DNA of 64,000 nt. Source: Lacibacter luteus (GTDB lineage: Bacteria > Bacteroidota > Bacteroidia > Chitinophagales > Chitinophagaceae). Made by a program: the position numbers and the translations under genes. Of the stretch, positions 50,454 to 59,274 are shown piece after piece (the first letter of the stretch is position 1; each line of letters starts with the position of its first letter). The notes under the pieces were generated by a model. That model worked only from the letters and a program-made list of their open reading frames with translations, did not search any database and was not told where the DNA came from. The stretch spans positions 1 through 64,000 of the forward strand of contig NZ_SDHW01000009.1 of NCBI RefSeq assembly GCF_004118265.1. The letters are read 5' to 3'.

Positions 50454-53000
50454 TTACCCCATCATTTGCAAATGCTGGTCCAGCTCGGCCTCGGTTTTAA
50501 TTAACACATCCCTTGCTTTGCTGCCCTGGCTGGGTCCAACTATGCCTGCAGCTTCCAGCTGATCCATTAAACGGCCGGCACGGTTATAGCCCAGCTTCAT
50601 CCGGCGTTGTAACAGCGATGTTGAACCTACCTGGTTCTGTACAATTAAACGGGCCGCATCTTCAAACAACGCATCCCTGTCGCTCAAGTCGAAATCCTTT
50701 CCTTCCAGATCCTTTTCATCCACATACTCCGGCAACAAAAATGCCTGCGGATAACCTCTTTGTTTGCTGATGAATGAAACAATTTCGTCCACTTCGGGTG
50801 TATCAACAAAAGCACACTGCAAACGGGTTAACTCGCCATTGTAACTGATAAGCATATCACCTTTACCAATCAGCTGTTCGGCTCCACCCGTATCAAGAAT
50901 GGTTCGGCTGTCGACTTTAGACGATACCTTAAACGCAATCCTTGCAGGGAAGTTGGCCTTAATTGTACCGGTAATGATATTTACAGATGGACGTTGTGTT
51001 GCAATGATGAGGTGTATACCAACTGCACGGGCCAGCTGTGCCAAACGGGCAATGGGCATTTCAACTTCTTTACCCGCCGTCATAATCAGATCGGCAAACT
51101 CATCCACCACCAATACAATAAACGGCAGGTATTGATGCCCTTTTTGCGGATTGAGTTTACGGGCCACAAACTTTTCATTGTACTCCCGCAGGTTACGGCA
51201 ACCGGCTTCTTTCAGCAGATCGTAGCGGTTATCCATTTCAATACATAGCGCATTGAGTGTGTTGATCACTTTCTTGGTATCGGTAATGATGGCTTCATCT
51301 TCGCCCGGCAGTTTGGCTAAGAAATGTTTTTCGATATGCCGGTACAAACTCAACTCCACTTTCTTCGGATCGACCAACACCAACTTTAATTGTGATGGAT
51401 GCTTTTTGTATAACAGTGAAACAAGTATCGCATTCAACCCAACAGATTTACCCTGGCCCGTTGCACCCGCCATGAGCAAGTGCGGCATAGTTGTAAGATC
51501 AACAATAAAGTTTTCATTATCGATCTTTTTACCAATGGCAATCGGCAACCCAAAGTTGTTGTGCTGAAATTTTTCGGAAGACAATAAGGTTTTCATGCTT
51601 ACCACTGTCTTCTTCACATTCGGTACTTCAATACCAATGGTTCCCTTACCGGGTATTGGTGCAATGATACGTATACCCAACGCAGCAAGACTCAATGCAA
51701 TATCATCTTCCAGGTTTTTAATACGGGAGATACGTACCCCTGCTGCAGGAACAATTTCATACAAGGTTACAGTTGGACCAACCGTTGCAAATATTTTCTG
51801 TATTTCAATATCGTAATTGCGGAGAGTAGTAATGATCTGGTTTTTATAATTCTCCAGCTCGTGCGGATCCTGTACAATTTTTTCGCTCCCGTGGTTCTCC
51901 AGCAAATTGAGGGATGGAAATTTATAATCTTTCAGATCAAGAAACGGATCGTAAGGAGGCAGATTTTCTACTATTCTTTTTTCACCGGGCTCATCAACAC
52001 CGTCATCCTCTTCTTCCTCTTCCGCTACATTTTTAATTTCCAATGCCGGTCCTTCAACCGGTATTTCCGTTTTTGCCTGCCGTACCGGTTTATCAGCAAC
52101 AGGAATCGTCATTTCAACAGGCTCATCTGCTTCTTCTGTCTCTTCTTCTTCGTATTCTTCTTCCTCCTCATCATAAGCAGGCAACTCTTCTTTTTCTGTA
52201 ACAGAAAAAGTATGTAGTGGATTTTCCTCTTCCTGCGTTAACGGCAATGGCGTAAAACCCGATTCTTTCTTTAATTGATTAACGGGTGCCGGCTTCTCTT
52301 TTACCGGGGCTTCATTTAAATCGATACGTTCAATAATATCTTCGGGTAGCGGCTCTACAGTTACTTCTTTTGGTTTACGTGCAGGCAAACTAAATACAGG
52401 GTTAAAACGCCAGATGATGTAAGAAATAGCAGCTAATGATAATAACAATCCGGTACCTGTTTTACCTAGAAACCCACTTAACCAACCGGCAGCATAATTA
52501 CCAAATGCGCCGCCCCATGGAAAGCCGGATGCATTGAGAAAAAAAGAAAAACTCACCGGTAACACTAACAAACCAACCAGCACATATTTCAAATTGCGTG
52601 GCAGTGAAAAGATTTTTTTACCGAATAGAAAATTTACGCCGGCAATAAAAAAGATACTGCAAATAAGATACGATGCAACACCAAATCCCTTGTAAAAAAA
52701 CAGGTGCGAAATCCATGCACCAAATCGACCAAGCAGATTCGACACAAACAATTCATCGTTAAACAAAACACCTGCGGCATTTTGCAATACTTTATCCTGG
52801 TCTTCCTTCCAGGTAAAGAGGTAAGATGTAAATGCAAAAAATAAAATAAGAGAAACAATTAAAAAGGCAATCCCTGCAATCTTATGGGTGCGTTCATCTT
52901 TCACAAGTTCTTTTACAGATACCTGCTCCTCTTTTTCCTGTTTCAGTTCCTGCACAGGGTTTTCCTTTTTCTTCTTCTCTTTCATGCGGTTTCCGGCCAT
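50454..53000 (-). CDS. ftsK: DNA translocase FtsK
   Basis: An 848-residue protein: four N-terminal membrane spans (about residues 45-215), an acidic linker, then the motor domain with Walker A GATGQGKSVGLNAI (about residue 505) and IVLVVDEFADLIM as Walker B, and a C-terminal gamma winged helix (SLLQRRMKLGYNRAGRLMDQ). It pumps DNA at the division septum and helps resolve dimers. A leftward TATCTTTG (53013-53006) sits only six bases before MAGNR, so this start would be leaderless; MKEKKKK at 52985 is an equally good start. Confidence 0.93.
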   Translation of the reverse strand: MAGNRMKEKKKKENPVQELKQEKEEQVSVKELVKDERTHKIAGIAFLIVSLILFFAFTSYLFTWKEDQDKVLQNAAGVLFNDELFVSNLLGRFGAWISHLFFYKGFGVASYLICSIFFIAGVNFLFGKKIFSLPRNLKYVLVGLLVLPVSFSFFLNASGFPWGGAFGNYAAGWLSGFLGKTGTGLLLSLAAISYIIWRFNPVFSLPARKPKEVTVEPLPEDIIERIDLNEAPVKEKPAPVNQLKKESGFTPLPLTQEEENPLHTFSVTEKEELPAYDEEEEEYEEEETEEADEPVEMTIPVADKPVRQAKTEIPVEGPALEIKNVAEEEEEDDGVDEPGEKRIVENLPPYDPFLDLKDYKFPSLNLLENHGSEKIVQDPHELENYKNQIITTLRNYDIEIQKIFATVGPTVTLYEIVPAAGVRISRIKNLEDDIALSLAALGIRIIAPIPGKGTIGIEVPNVKKTVVSMKTLLSSEKFQHNNFGLPIAIGKKIDNENFIVDLTTMPHLLMAGATGQGKSVGLNAILVSLLYKKHPSQLKLVLVDPKKVELSLYRHIEKHFLAKLPGEDEAIITDTKKVINTLNALCIEMDNRYDLLKEAGCRNLREYNEKFVARKLNPQKGHQYLPFIVLVVDEFADLIMTAGKEVEMPIARLAQLARAVGIHLIIATQRPSVNIITGTIKANFPARIAFKVSSKVDSRTILDTGGAEQLIGKGDMLISYNGELTRLQCAFVDTPEVDEIVSFISKQRGYPQAFLLPEYVDEKDLEGKDFDLSDRDALFEDAARLIVQNQVGSTSLLQRRMKLGYNRAGRLMDQLEAAGIVGPSQGSKARDVLIKTEAELDQHLQMMG

Positions 53001-53005
53001 AAAAA

Positions 53006-53013
53006 CAAAGATA
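53006..53013 (-). promoter_or_regulatory. -7 promoter element of ftsK
   Basis: On the leftward strand TATCTTTG matches TAnnTTTG exactly. Transcription would begin near 53000, at or just before the annotated start. Confidence 0.45.
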
Positions 53014-53102
53014 AAGAATGCCCGTAACCCAACAACTGCCAAAACTCGGTCTGTTTCTGCAAAAAATTTCTATCTTACCACACAACTTACTGCTCACTTT
53101 TC

Positions 53103-55016
53103 ATGAAACAATACTGGCTGCTCATTCTCCTCTGTTTTGTATCACTTACAAAAAGCTTTGCCCATGAGGATACGAGCCTCTCTGTTATCTACACCTCTGC
53201 GGTAAAAAACCTGCATTACCTCGATAAGAACATGCATGTATTTATCGACTCTAACAATAACACAGATCTGCAGATTTTACGTGGCATCATGTTTATGCAC
53301 CTTAACGAAAAACCAAAGCGCAGGGTTGCTAAACAATACATGATCGATTCGAAAGTGTACCTTCTTTTCTGGATCAAAAATGATGAAGACAAGCCCCGTG
53401 ACTTTTTTATTACTCCCGGTATTTATGCCAAAGAATGTATTCTTTATACCCGGCTTAACAACGATTATCCGTGGAAGGAACTTCCGGGCCAGGTTGTGCC
53501 TGATAAAAATGAAAACGCTTACCGGTATTTTACTGTACAGCCGGGAACCGAAATGCAGATACTGGTAAGTTGCCGCTATGCCCGCACCAATGTTATTCTT
53601 TTTAAGCCTTACCTGATTAATCCGATTTATTTAGATGACCATATAAGTAACAACCACAACGAATGGTATGGTGTAAATGTGTTTACATACCTGCTTTGCG
53701 GTTTGTTGCTGATGATGATGTTGTATTCGTTTGCCAACTATGTACAAAACCTTAAACGCTCGTTTCTCTACTACTCTATTTATGCATTGCTTATTGGATC
53801 GTTGTTGTTTTTAAAAGCTGCCTTGCACGAACGATCAACTCCGTTTAACTTTTTTTACGAAGAGTACTTAGATTATTTTTTACAGATAAGCGGTTATGTT
53901 TTTTACATCGGCTTTACACGCATGTTTTTAAATACACCAAAACAGTACCCTACACTTAACAAGATGTTTGTTATTGCAGAAATTGCACTTGTTGTATTCC
54001 TTGCCGTGTTTTCTATCTTGTACTTTACAGGATCGGCCTATCCAAACCTTGTGGCAGTAGAAAATTCAAGTAAGTACTTTCTTATTTTCCTCGGCATCAT
54101 GTACCTCATACTCGGTATTGTAAAGCGTAATAAGTTAATGAACTATTTGCTGGCGGGAAACATTTCGAATCTGCTGTTTGGCGGCATGTCGCAATATTTA
54201 ATAAGTAACCCAAGCTCTAATCTGTTTCCCGATGCACCCCTCTTCCGTCAATCGCTTATTTATTTTGAGTTGGGTGTTTTTCTTGAACTGATCTTTTTCC
54301 TGTTAGGCCTCGTGTATAAAAACAAAATTGAACTGATTGAAAAAGTGAAGATGGATGAAGCAATGAAGCTTGAAGCAGAAAAACAGGAGTACGCAAAACA
54401 ACTTGCGGTATTAAGTGCACAGCAAGATGAGCGAAGCCGTATTTCCGCAGATATGCACGATGAACTTGGAAGTGGTGTAACTGCCATTCGTCTGCTGAGC
54501 GAAATTGCACGGAAGAAGACAAAGGATCGTCCCGTAGAAGAGATAGACCGTATCTCTTACAACGCCAATGAACTGATGACGAAGATGAATGCCATCATCT
54601 GGAGTATGAACCCCGGCAACGATACTGTTGATAGTCTTGTTGCTTATATCCGCTCTTATGCATCGGAGTATCTCGATAACTTCGATATGTTGTACCGTAT
54701 TAATACACCTGTTGATTTACCTAAGCTGGAAGTTTCTGGTGTAAAGCGTAGAAATATCTTCCTTGTTTTGAAGGAATCCATCAACAATGTAATGAAGCAT
54801 TCGGGAGCAACAGAAGTTACGGTGGATGTTCATTTCACCGACAGGAATCAACTGATTGTTGAAATTGCAGACAATGGAAAAGGTATTGATGCAGAAAAAT
54901 TAAACCAGTTTGGCAATGGTTTAAAAAATATGAAACGACGCATGGAAAGCATTGGAGGCAGCTTCAACATCAGTGCCACAAACGGAACCCGTGTTATACT
55001 GGAAGTACCGTTGTAA
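53103..55016 (+). CDS. Sensor histidine kinase with 7TM extracellular sensing region
   Basis: A 637-residue protein: signal peptide (MKQYWLLILLCFVSLTKSFA), a beta-rich periplasmic domain of about 170 residues, seven hydrophobic spans between about 195 and 400 (7TMR-DISM layout), a coiled coil, then a HisKA_3-type domain with SADMHDELGSGVTAIRLLSE (phosphoacceptor His) and an ATPase (NNVMKHSGATEV, EIADNGKGID, NGLKNMKRRM). It signals to a NarL/LuxR-type regulator not in the window. No partner gene adjoins it. Confidence 0.9.
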   Translation: MKQYWLLILLCFVSLTKSFAHEDTSLSVIYTSAVKNLHYLDKNMHVFIDSNNNTDLQILRGIMFMHLNEKPKRRVAKQYMIDSKVYLLFWIKNDEDKPRDFFITPGIYAKECILYTRLNNDYPWKELPGQVVPDKNENAYRYFTVQPGTEMQILVSCRYARTNVILFKPYLINPIYLDDHISNNHNEWYGVNVFTYLLCGLLLMMMLYSFANYVQNLKRSFLYYSIYALLIGSLLFLKAALHERSTPFNFFYEEYLDYFLQISGYVFYIGFTRMFLNTPKQYPTLNKMFVIAEIALVVFLAVFSILYFTGSAYPNLVAVENSSKYFLIFLGIMYLILGIVKRNKLMNYLLAGNISNLLFGGMSQYLISNPSSNLFPDAPLFRQSLIYFELGVFLELIFFLLGLVYKNKIELIEKVKMDEAMKLEAEKQEYAKQLAVLSAQQDERSRISADMHDELGSGVTAIRLLSEIARKKTKDRPVEEIDRISYNANELMTKMNAIIWSMNPGNDTVDSLVAYIRSYASEYLDNFDMLYRINTPVDLPKLEVSGVKRRNIFLVLKESINNVMKHSGATEVTVDVHFTDRNQLIVEIADNGKGIDAEKLNQFGNGLKNMKRRMESIGGSFNISATNGTRVILEVPL

Positions 55017-55020
55017 CTGT

Positions 55021-55404
55021 TTACTTTCTTGTTCCTGCAAACAAACAAAGCCAGCCGGCAATAAAACATACACCACCTATTGGTGTAATTGCTCCCAACC
55101 AGTTCATGCCGGTTACACCTGCTGCTTTTAAAAAAGTAAGCGTATAAAGCGATCCGCTGAAAAATATAATACCTGCAATAAATAAACCTGCTGCACGCCT
55201 GTACCAGCCGTTTGCATTACTGTTCAACAATACTCCGGTTAGTGCGAGTGCAATTACATGGTAGAAATGATACTGTACTGCTGTTTGATAAGTTTGAATG
55301 GATTTTTCATCCACCATTTCCTTTAAAGCGTGTGCACCAAATGCACCCAATGCAACAGCAAGCGCACCCAGTAAAAATGCAAGTGATAAAGTTGGCTTAC
55401 CCAT
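55021..55404 (-). CDS. DUF423 membrane protein
   Basis: A 127-residue protein with four spans: LAFLLGALAVALGAFGAHAL (the family signature with GAFGAHALK), YHVIALALTGVLL, AAGLFIAGIIFFSGSLYTLT and GAITPIGGVCFIAGWLCLF. DUF423 (YgdD) is widespread, with unknown function. It overlaps the aroK gene by eight bases, so they form an operon. Confidence 0.85.
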   Translation of the reverse strand: MGKPTLSLAFLLGALAVALGAFGAHALKEMVDEKSIQTYQTAVQYHFYHVIALALTGVLLNSNANGWYRRAAGLFIAGIIFFSGSLYTLTFLKAAGVTGMNWLGAITPIGGVCFIAGWLCLFAGTRK

Positions 55405-55903
55405 GTCTGCGTATAATTTTTTGAAAGTTATCGGTGTGCATATACCGTGTTGGTAAATGATACATGGCCTGGCTGTAAACCGAACTCCGTTCGTTCAGTT
55501 TATTGCTAATGAACTCGGCCAGCACATCATCGTTCATACCAGCAATCAACGGTCTTGTTTCTTTTTCTGCATGTAGGCGTTGCACTAACTCTGCTACTGT
55601 GCTCTGCAGATAAATGGTTGCACCATGTTTATTCATCTGCTTCATATTGTTATGAAAGCAGGGCGTTCCTCCACCGCAGCTTAAAATAAAATTGTCTTTT
55701 TTATAAAACACAGCAAGCATATCGGCTTCCATTTTTCGAAAAGCTTCTTCGCCTTTCTCAGCAAAAATCGCTGATATGGATTTGCCTTCTTTCTTTTCAA
55801 TTTCTTCGTCAAGATCAAAGAAAGGCAATTCACTTGCTTCACTCCATTGCTTACCCCAATACGTTTTTCCACTGCCCATAAACCCAATAATGAAGTACCG
55901 CAT
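55397..55903 (-). CDS. aroK: Shikimate kinase
   Basis: A 168-residue enzyme from MRYFIIGFMGSGKTYWGKQW, where IGFMGSGKT is the Walker A loop; the frame upstream to 56044 falls in the repeat-rich gap and is excluded. DLDEEIEKKEGKSISAIFAE holds the shikimate-binding Asp, and LSCGGGTPC and ETRPLI are the usual substrate and lid regions. It phosphorylates shikimate in aromatic amino acid synthesis. DUF423 follows with an eight-base overlap. Confidence 0.95.
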   Translation of the reverse strand: MRYFIIGFMGSGKTYWGKQWSEASELPFFDLDEEIEKKEGKSISAIFAEKGEEAFRKMEADMLAVFYKKDNFILSCGGGTPCFHNNMKQMNKHGATIYLQSTVAELVQRLHAEKETRPLIAGMNDDVLAEFISNKLNERSSVYSQAMYHLPTRYMHTDNFQKIIRRHG

Positions 55904-55944
55904 GAAGATGTTGTTGTTTGTTGCGAAGATATGGAGGGATGAGT

Positions 55945-56053
55945 GAATTGTGAATGGTGAGTTCAGCTTACATATTTTATCATGTGCAAGTGAATGGTGC
56001 ATAGTGAGTGAACTGCAACGATCGGCAACACTGCAACTCACCATTCACAATTC
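55945..56053. repeat. Intergenic inverted repeat
   Basis: GAATTGTGAATGGTGAGTT (55945-55963) is perfectly complementary to AACTCACCATTCACAATTC (56035-56053), 19 bp, with partial copies between. It fills the gap between aroK and the S1 terminator. Confidence 0.6.
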
Positions 56054-56064
56054 TCTATTCACCA

Positions 56065-56097
56065 TAAAAAAAGCCCATCGTTTTTCAACGATGGGCC
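56065..56097 (-). terminator. Intrinsic terminator of the S1 gene
   Basis: GCCCATCGTT pairs with AACGATGGGC around a TTTC loop; on the leftward strand a T-run follows. It lies about 25 bases after the rpsA stop. Confidence 0.85.
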
Positions 56098-56122
56098 TGT
56101 ATAAAGATCAGTTGTTACTGTC

Positions 56123-58021
56123 TTACTCAGCAGCAGCATCAGAACCGCCATCGAGCTTTTTCTTAAGATCAGCAAGAACACCCAGATCACCAAGTGTAGC
56201 TTTCTCAACTTTGCTCTGTACGTCTTTTACTGCTTTCTTCGTACGTGCAGCGTCTGCTTTCTTTTCTTTAGCTACTGCTTCTTTTTCATCAGCAATTGCC
56301 TGTTCCCACAAACGTGCGTGGCTTACTACTACACGTTTTTCGTTACGATCGAATTCGATCACTACGAACTGTGCAGTTTCATCTGCCTGTACTTGTTTAC
56401 CATCTTCCTTGTTCAGGTGACGGTTTGGAGCGAAACCTTCGATACCGTAAGGTAATTGTACAATTGCACCTTTGTCATCTTTTTTCACAACATGACCTTC
56501 GTGCTCTGTTCCAATTGCGAATGTTTCTTCCAATGCATTCCAGGGATCTTCTTCGAGTTGTTTGTGACCCAGTTGCAGCTTGCGATTTTCTTTATCGATG
56601 CTGAGGATCATTACTTCGATATCCTGACCAACCTTTGTGTATTCACTTGGGTGGTTGAAACGCTTGGTCCAGCTAAGATCGCTGATGTGGATCATACCAC
56701 CGATGCCTGCTTTCAGTTCAACAAACACACCGTAAGGAGTAATGTTTTTCACTAAACCTTTGTGCTTGCTTTCTACAGGGAAAGTTTCTTCGATAGTGCT
56801 CCAAGGATCCTGGCTCATTTGCTTAATGCTCAAGCTCATCTTACGGGCATCTTTATCGAGCGTAACGATTTTTGCTTCGTGCTCATCACCCATTTTGAAG
56901 AATTCTTTTGCATTAACCGGTGTGTTAGCCCAGCTGATTTCACTTACGTGAACCAGACCTTCAACACCAGGCATGATTTCCAGGAACGCACCGTAGTCTT
57001 CAATGTTCACTACTTTACCTTTCACAGTGTTACCTTCAACGATTGATTCGCTGAGTGTATCCCATGGGTGCGGAGTGAGTTGTTTCAGACCAAGGCTGAT
57101 ACGTTTCTTATCATCATCGAAGTCGAGAACTACTACGTTCAACTTCTGATCCATCTTCAGTACTTCTGAAGGATGGTTGATACGGCCCCAGCTGATATCA
57201 GTGATATACAACAGACCATCAACACCACCCAGGTCGAGGAACGCACCGAAGTCGGTGATGTTCTTGATAGTACCTTCCAGTACCTGACCTTTTTCCAGTT
57301 TACCCATAATCACAGCACGTTGTGCTTCGATATCGCTTTCGATGAGGGCTTTGTGGCTCACAACTGCGTTCTTAATGGTTTCGTTGATCTTAACCACTTT
57401 AAACTCCATTGTTTTACCTACAAACTGATCGTAATCGGTAACAGGTTTTACGTCGATTTGTGAACCTGGTAAGAATGTTTCCATACCAAACACATCAACG
57501 ATCAAACCACCTTTTGTTTTGCTTGTAACAGTACCGGTAACAATTTCACCGGTTTTGTGTACTTCCATAATACGCTCCCATGCACGAGTAATGCGTGCAA
57601 GTTTGCGGCTCAGGTGCAGGTGACCTTCTCTGTCTTCTTTCTCTACAACCATTACTTCAACAGTATCGCCAACTTTTAAACCTGGCAAATCACGGAACTC
57701 GTTCAAAGAAACGAGACCATCGCTCTTGAAGCCGATGTTTACAACCACATCAGTTTTTGTTAATGCCACAACCTGGCCATCAACAATTTCAGCATCGTTC
57801 ACTTGTTTGAAAGTGCCATCGTAAACAGCATCATACTTTTCACGTTCTTCGTTGCTGTAGATTGCTACGTTGCGCTTGTCAACGCTCCAATCAAAATCAT
57901 CATGTGCAGTTTGCACAGCCACAGGTGCAGTTGTTGTCGCTGTAGATGTTTCGGCAACTGGTGTTGCTTCCACATTCTCCTGTGCATCAGCGTTTGAGTT
58001 AACAATTTGATTTTCTGACAT
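56123..58021 (-). CDS. rpsA: Ribosomal protein S1
   Basis: A 632-residue protein from MSENQIVNSNADAQENVEAT. It has six S1 RNA-binding repeats: for example VGDTVEVMVVEKED, then GTIKNITDFGAFLDLGGVDG, GKVVNIEDYGAFLEIMPGVE and GLVKNITPYGVFVELKAGIG. The C-terminus is Ala/Lys-rich. S1 recruits mRNA to the 30S subunit. In Bacteroidota it works with AT-rich leaders rather than Shine-Dalgarno. The in-frame extension upstream to 58243 lies in the leader and repeat and is rejected. Confidence 0.95.
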   Translation of the reverse strand: MSENQIVNSNADAQENVEATPVAETSTATTTAPVAVQTAHDDFDWSVDKRNVAIYSNEEREKYDAVYDGTFKQVNDAEIVDGQVVALTKTDVVVNIGFKSDGLVSLNEFRDLPGLKVGDTVEVMVVEKEDREGHLHLSRKLARITRAWERIMEVHKTGEIVTGTVTSKTKGGLIVDVFGMETFLPGSQIDVKPVTDYDQFVGKTMEFKVVKINETIKNAVVSHKALIESDIEAQRAVIMGKLEKGQVLEGTIKNITDFGAFLDLGGVDGLLYITDISWGRINHPSEVLKMDQKLNVVVLDFDDDKKRISLGLKQLTPHPWDTLSESIVEGNTVKGKVVNIEDYGAFLEIMPGVEGLVHVSEISWANTPVNAKEFFKMGDEHEAKIVTLDKDARKMSLSIKQMSQDPWSTIEETFPVESKHKGLVKNITPYGVFVELKAGIGGMIHISDLSWTKRFNHPSEYTKVGQDIEVMILSIDKENRKLQLGHKQLEEDPWNALEETFAIGTEHEGHVVKKDDKGAIVQLPYGIEGFAPNRHLNKEDGKQVQADETAQFVVIEFDRNEKRVVVSHARLWEQAIADEKEAVAKEKKADAARTKKAVKDVQSKVEKATLGDLGVLADLKKKLDGGSDAAAE

Positions 58022-58028
58022 AAAATAA

Positions 58029-58064
58029 CCCCGACTGTTTAATTGATTCGGGGCGGCAAAGGTA
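58029..58064 (-). promoter_or_regulatory. Leader hairpin and -7 element of rpsA
   Basis: On the leftward strand TACCTTTG (58064-58057) is an exact -7 match. Just inside the leader, CCCCGA (58053-58048 read leftward) and TCGGGG (58034-58029) form a hairpin with a 13-base loop, ending seven bases before the start codon. A 5' hairpin may control S1 translation. Confidence 0.5.
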
Positions 58065-58180
58065 GGCCAAAAAGCAGTGCAGGCAAGGGTTTTAAAGCTG
58101 TTTTTTCGCTCAAAAACAGAAGAATTTGGGGCTTTCGGCCAAATAAGCTGTTCCCCGGCTTCAGTTCCGGCCATTCGCTT

Positions 58181-58210
58181 GTAGTCCCGCCTTTTTTGGC
58201 GGGAGCTACC
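58181..58210. repeat. GC-rich palindrome in the S1 upstream gap
   Basis: GTAGTCCCGCC (58181-58191) pairs with GGCGGGAGCTAC (58198-58209) around TTTTTT. It may be an interspersed repetitive palindrome or the terminator of the leftward lipoprotein unit. Confidence 0.4.
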
Positions 58211-58270
58211 GCTACTGTCCGGCAGCCTGTAAACTGCTTGCATTATTCTTCTTAAAGATGAGATTTCTAT

Positions 58271-59200
58271 TTACCTGTTATAGGTTAATACAACATCGGG
58301 GTTGTTGCCGTTTTGCGTTGTAAAGCCTGACAAAAAACCGTATCCGTTGTAAAAGACTTTATAATTCGCAATATCGGAGTTAGCAAAAACCTCAGCACCG
58401 GTGCTGCTGTCTTTTTCGTTATAGGTATAAACTCTTTTGTTCGGAATATTACCTGCCCGGGCATTCAGTACGGTAAAGAATGAATTTCCTCCATACTCTG
58501 CCAAAACAAAAGCGTTTTTAAAATCTGTTGTATTGCTAAATCCATTTGTGTAATCAAAAGAAAAAGCTTCTTCCCTGTTGTAGTTTTTTACAGATGTATT
58601 GCTGCCGCTTGTTTGCCGGTATAAGCGTGTACCTCTACCGGTTATAACACTAACATTGTTATTGTTGTACTGAAAATTGCGGGTCATGTTTCGCAAATCG
58701 GAATGGGTTACCACCCCTGAAGAAGGTTGAAAGAACCATAAAGAGTCAGCGTAATATTCTCTTGTTTGTACTAACAAACCTGCTGCATTATAATCGTAAT
58801 AAGTTGTGTCGTAAATAAAGCTTTTTTGTTCGTATGCTGCATCAAGAAAGTAATTCGTTTCAACTTGTATCCGTTGCAGTGGTTTGCGTTCTCCATCTAA
58901 CACAAACTTAATTGTCTTTGCTATTTTAGAGCTTGCAGAGTTTTCAAATGTATCAACAATTGTTACTTCATTACCATTGTATGTTACAGTAGCAACAAGC
59001 TTTGGTAGTTCATTATCGTTGTTCCTGGTAATACCTGCAATTCGCCCTTGAGCATCGTAGTTGAAATTAATATTTACTTTACTGCCATTGGGGCCGTTTT
59101 GCGATGTTTTTAAAATCCGGATTTCATCTGGATTGACTTTTTCTTTTCGGCAGGAAAAAAAGATAATTGCAATAACGAAGAACAGGAGTGCTTTTTTCAT
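58271..59200 (-). CDS. Predicted lipoprotein with YD-like strands
   Basis: A 309-residue protein with a lipoprotein signal (MKKALLFFVIAIIFFSCRK, Cys17). The mature part is strand-rich with repeats such as NFNYDAQGRIAGITRNNDNE and DTTYYDYNAAGLLVQTREYY, similar to Bacteroidota lipoproteins with RHS/YD-like units. No enzyme motif is seen. It is probably a surface-exposed or outer-membrane-anchored protein of unknown function. Confidence 0.75.
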   Translation of the reverse strand: MKKALLFFVIAIIFFSCRKEKVNPDEIRILKTSQNGPNGSKVNINFNYDAQGRIAGITRNNDNELPKLVATVTYNGNEVTIVDTFENSASSKIAKTIKFVLDGERKPLQRIQVETNYFLDAAYEQKSFIYDTTYYDYNAAGLLVQTREYYADSLWFFQPSSGVVTHSDLRNMTRNFQYNNNNVSVITGRGTRLYRQTSGSNTSVKNYNREEAFSFDYTNGFSNTTDFKNAFVLAEYGGNSFFTVLNARAGNIPNKRVYTYNEKDSSTGAEVFANSDIANYKVFYNGYGFLSGFTTQNGNNPDVVLTYNR

Positions 59201-59274
59201 AAGTCTGCAGTTTGGTTACAGACTAAAACTACAAATCATTATTTACAAATCACAACCATCGGCAATCATTTAGT

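Noticed and set aside
58022-58243. In-frame extension of ribosomal protein S1
   Set aside because: It runs through the promoter, leader hairpin and a palindrome; S1 homologues begin near MSENQ-like sequence and the promoter lies inside the extension.
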